Below are positions 20,830 to 22,703 of a DNA stretch of 22,703 nucleotides, one piece after another. Position 1 is the stretch's first letter; each line of letters opens with the position of its first letter. Source of the stretch: a virus. A model generated the notes under the pieces. It searched no databases. It was not told where the DNA came from and saw only the letters and a list, made by a program, of their open reading frames with translations. The translations under genes and the position numbers were made by a program. The stretch covers positions 1 through 22,703 of the IMG/VR virus record IMGVR_UViG_3300034064_000394; one strand, given 5' to 3'.

Positions 20830-21891
20830 TCAAAAATTGCTTAGCCATTGATTATAAATTTCCGTAGCTATTTGAGCAGTCATTACCGGCGGAACACTCA
20901 TTCCGATTAAATACTGAATATCATTATTAAGAAAATTATAATCTTTTGGAAAAGCCCCTGCAAATGTAAACTCCAATTTACTCATACTTCTAAAGCAAGA
21001 ATAATGATAACCACCTGACCCTTTAGTATGCGCTATTACCGTATTTAGAACATTATTTTTATTTATTTTGTAATGTCCAATAGCTGTGCTTCCGCTTCTT
21101 CTAATCATTGTTTGACCTTCTTTTGTTTTTTCCCACATATTTTTTATTGATGGGAACAATCTTCGTATGCCCACACCTTTTGTTTCTTCAATTTCCATAA
21201 ACTTTATTTCGGGTTCATTAAAGTCTAAAATTAAAACGGGTCGTTGCTCAAAAAAACCGTGCTGCACTAAAAAAGGTGTTGCAATGTCTTTTCTTAAACC
21301 AATAAAAAATACCCTTTCACGCCTTTGCGGTACACCCATTTTAGAGGCATCTAATAAAAAGTGTTGTATGTAATACCCGGCAGCTTCAAACTCCTCATAA
21401 ATCTTAGCTACATACTTTATTGCTTCACCCTGTAACAAGCCCTTTACATTTTCAGCTATTACCACTTTTGGTTGTAATTCTTTAGCCAAATCAATAAAAT
21501 CAAAAAATAAGGTATCTAATACCTGTTCGGCTTGCCCCTCTCTAAATACCTTTTCTTTGCCCCAATCTTTTTCACGGTTGCCCGCCATACTAAAGCTACT
21601 ACAAGGCGGAGAGCCATCTAAAATATCTAATTCGTATAATTCTTTAGGCAAATCTTTACGCAGCTTAAAAGTCTGAATAGGCTCTAAATAGCTATACTTA
21701 GGTTGGTGGTTAGCTATGTAGCACTCCATCATTTTTGTGTCTATCTCATTGCAACCAATAACATCAAACCCTGCCAACTTATATCCCATAGTAGCACCGC
21801 CACCGCAAGCAAAGCAACTAAATACTTTACCCTTATCCTTAGTAAATACAGCGTCTTTTAATGTCCAATTATATGCAAACCTATGTATCAT
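20830..21891 (-). CDS. DNA (cytosine-5-) methyltransferase
   Basis: A 353-residue enzyme with the standard motifs in order: motif I VFSCFACGGGATMG (23-36), motif IV LDGSPPCSSFS with nucleophile Cys97, motif VI ENV (147-149), motif VIII QRRERVFFIG (189-198), a target recognition region about 210-300, motif IX around SKLEFTFAGAFP, and motif X IGMSVPPVMTAQIATEIY near the end. The Pro-Cys-Ser in place of Pro-Cys-Gln is seen in some family members. It transfers methyl from SAM to cytosine C5, probably protecting phage DNA from host restriction. No cognate nuclease lies nearby, so it looks like a lone phage enzyme; the HNH is of the packaging type. Target site unknown. Confidence 0.92.
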   Translation of the reverse strand: MIHRFAYNWTLKDAVFTKDKGKVFSCFACGGGATMGYKLAGFDVIGCNEIDTKMMECYIANHQPKYSYLEPIQTFKLRKDLPKELYELDILDGSPPCSSFSMAGNREKDWGKEKVFREGQAEQVLDTLFFDFIDLAKELQPKVVIAENVKGLLQGEAIKYVAKIYEEFEAAGYYIQHFLLDASKMGVPQRRERVFFIGLRKDIATPFLVQHGFFEQRPVLILDFNEPEIKFMEIEETKGVGIRRLFPSIKNMWEKTKEGQTMIRRSGSTAIGHYKINKNNVLNTVIAHTKGSGGYHYSCFRSMSKLEFTFAGAFPKDYNFLNNDIQYLIGMSVPPVMTAQIATEIYNQWLSNF

Positions 21892-21894
21892 ATC

Positions 21895-22185
21895 TTACCT
21901 TGTTTTATTAATTTCTAAAATAATGTAAAACAGCCTTTGTTCTACTGATTTTTTGGCTTTGTTGCAAATCATTAAATATCTGATTGTTGCTTCATTTTTT
22001 CTCAAGAAGTTTATCCAACCATTTTCACTTGTATTGATTGACATAGCATAGTCATAGTCTTTTTTTAGCTGCTCATGCTTTATCGTGGTTAGGTCGGACG
22101 TGTTGCCTATTTTTTGTCTTAGCAACTCACCTCTGCCCTTTACAATCGTTCCTATAAATGCGGGTATTTCAGTTTTTAAGTCCAT
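21895..22185 (-). CDS. Hypothetical protein between helicase and methyltransferase
   Basis: A 96-residue, predominantly helical, basic protein (MDLKTEIPAFIGTIVKGRGEL..., LKKDYDYAMSINTSENG, WINFLRKNEATIRYLM, and a Lys-rich C-terminus). I do not recognise it. It meets the helicase gene at one base (TAATG-type junction) and the methyltransferase starts three bases after its stop, so it belongs to the replication/modification operon. It could be a small replication accessory factor; no motif supports more. Confidence 0.55.
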   Translation of the reverse strand: MDLKTEIPAFIGTIVKGRGELLRQKIGNTSDLTTIKHEQLKKDYDYAMSINTSENGWINFLRKNEATIRYLMICNKAKKSVEQRLFYIILEINKTR

Positions 22186-22703
22186 TAGAATGGTGTATCA
22201 AAGTTAGTATTAGCTTTTAGTGGCTCGGTAAAATCTTTAACTTGCCTGTTCTCTTGATAGTCGGCAAACCTCTGCTTACCCCCGTTAAAAGATAGCCTGA
22301 TTGAGCCTAATACCCCGTTCCTATGTTTAGCAAATATCAACTCTGCATAGTCTTCGGTATATTCAAAGCCGCTTCCATCGTGAGTAATGTTATAGTAACT
22401 TGGTCGCCACGGGAATACAACAACATCAGCATCTTGTTCTATACTTCCGCTATCACGCAGGTCAGATAGTATAGGGCGTTTTTGTCCCCCTCGTTTCTCT
22501 ACATCTCTACTAAGTTGGCTTAGTGCTATAACAGGCACGTGCAACTCCTTTGCCATTAGTTTTAGGTTGCGGGTTATATGGCTTACCCTTGCATTGGCAT
22601 CGGCGTAGCTTCCCATTTCGGGTGCGCTAATTAGTTGGATATAATCAATAACAATCAAACCAAGCCCGTATTCGCTTTTAATCTTTGCTGCCTTATTCCA
22701 TAT
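22185..22703 (-). CDS. dnaB: Replicative DNA helicase, DnaB-like (C-terminal part, partial)
   Basis: The frame runs off the window at its N-terminal side; 172 residues are visible, starting IWNKAAKIKSEYGLGLIVIDYIQLIS. This has the DnaB C-terminal Walker B (LIVIDYIQL), H3-type SQLSRDVEKR, H4 DLRDSGSIEQDADVV, and the arginine-finger-like KHRNG. The N-terminal domain and Walker A lie outside the window. DnaB-type helicases form a hexameric ring that unwinds DNA at the phage fork. The C-terminal 30 residues (KANTNFDTPF) are typical for the family in ending with an acidic/phenylalanine tip. The stop overlaps the next gene's start by one base. Confidence 0.9.
   Translation of the reverse strand: MWNKAAKIKSEYGLGLIVIDYIQLISAPEMGSYADANARVSHITRNLKLMAKELHVPVIALSQLSRDVEKRGGQKRPILSDLRDSGSIEQDADVVVFPWRPSYYNITHDGSGFEYTEDYAELIFAKHRNGVLGSIRLSFNGGKQRFADYQENRQVKDFTEPLKANTNFDTPF

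Noticed and set aside
20361-21891. Methyltransferase and HNH endonuclease as a restriction-modification pair
   Set aside because: The HNH is separated from the methyltransferase by a promoter and the ribbon-helix-helix gene, and is coupled to the terminase operon, as packaging HNH proteins are.

Overview
The window is a 22.7 kb stretch of a tailed phage or prophage of a Bacteroidota host, most likely a siphovirus. The evidence for a phage is a large and small terminase, portal, ClpP-like head maturation protease, major capsid protein, a tape measure protein of about 840 residues and a G/GT-type tail assembly chaperone. Three things point to a Bacteroidota host: two promoter-like sequences fit the TTTG-N18/19-TAnnTTTG pattern of the Bacteroidota sigma factor, genes are preceded by A/T-rich leaders and no Shine-Dalgarno sequence was noted, and one protein has a Bacteroidota-style signal peptide ending NAQ followed by a host-like secreted domain. 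No RNA genes, integrase, lysis genes or CRISPR array were found.

All genes but one lie on the minus strand, packed with 4 to 35 base overlaps, so transcription runs from high to low coordinates. In that order: the end of a DnaB-family helicase, a hypothetical gene and a cytosine-5 DNA methyltransferase (22.7-20.8 kb). A recognisable promoter follows, then a 42-residue ribbon-helix-helix protein, an HNH endonuclease, a glycosyltransferase, and the small and large terminase (20.8-18.2 kb). Next come a hypothetical gene and the tail block: frameshifted chaperone, neck/tail completion candidates, two large tail proteins flanking a secreted host-like protein, and the tape measure (18.2-9.2 kb). 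A small HTH gene leads into a sugar-modification island (9.0-5.3 kb), and then the head block: protease/scaffold, capsid, a structural protein, an intrinsic terminator, a hypothetical gene, portal, a connector-like protein and a gene that leaves the window (5.3-0 kb). The portal thus lies far from the terminase and the tail block sits between packaging and head genes.

The most notable content is the island at 5.3-9.0 kb. It has a GT-A glycosyltransferase, a fusion of a second GT-A domain to a domain closely resembling animal beta-1,4-galactosyltransferases (GT7), a third glycosyltransferase-like protein, a SAM methyltransferase, and, on the opposite strand, a DUF115/GT42-like protein with its own promoter and terminator. 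A further glycosyltransferase lies beside the terminase. Together these suggest that the phage builds or modifies a glycan, on its virion or on the host surface; the acceptor cannot be told from sequence.

The clearest mechanistic result is a programmed -1 frameshift signal in the tail assembly chaperone gene: a run of nine T, a six-base spacer, and a perfect nine-base-pair stem. It joins two reading frames into a predicted 255-residue protein.
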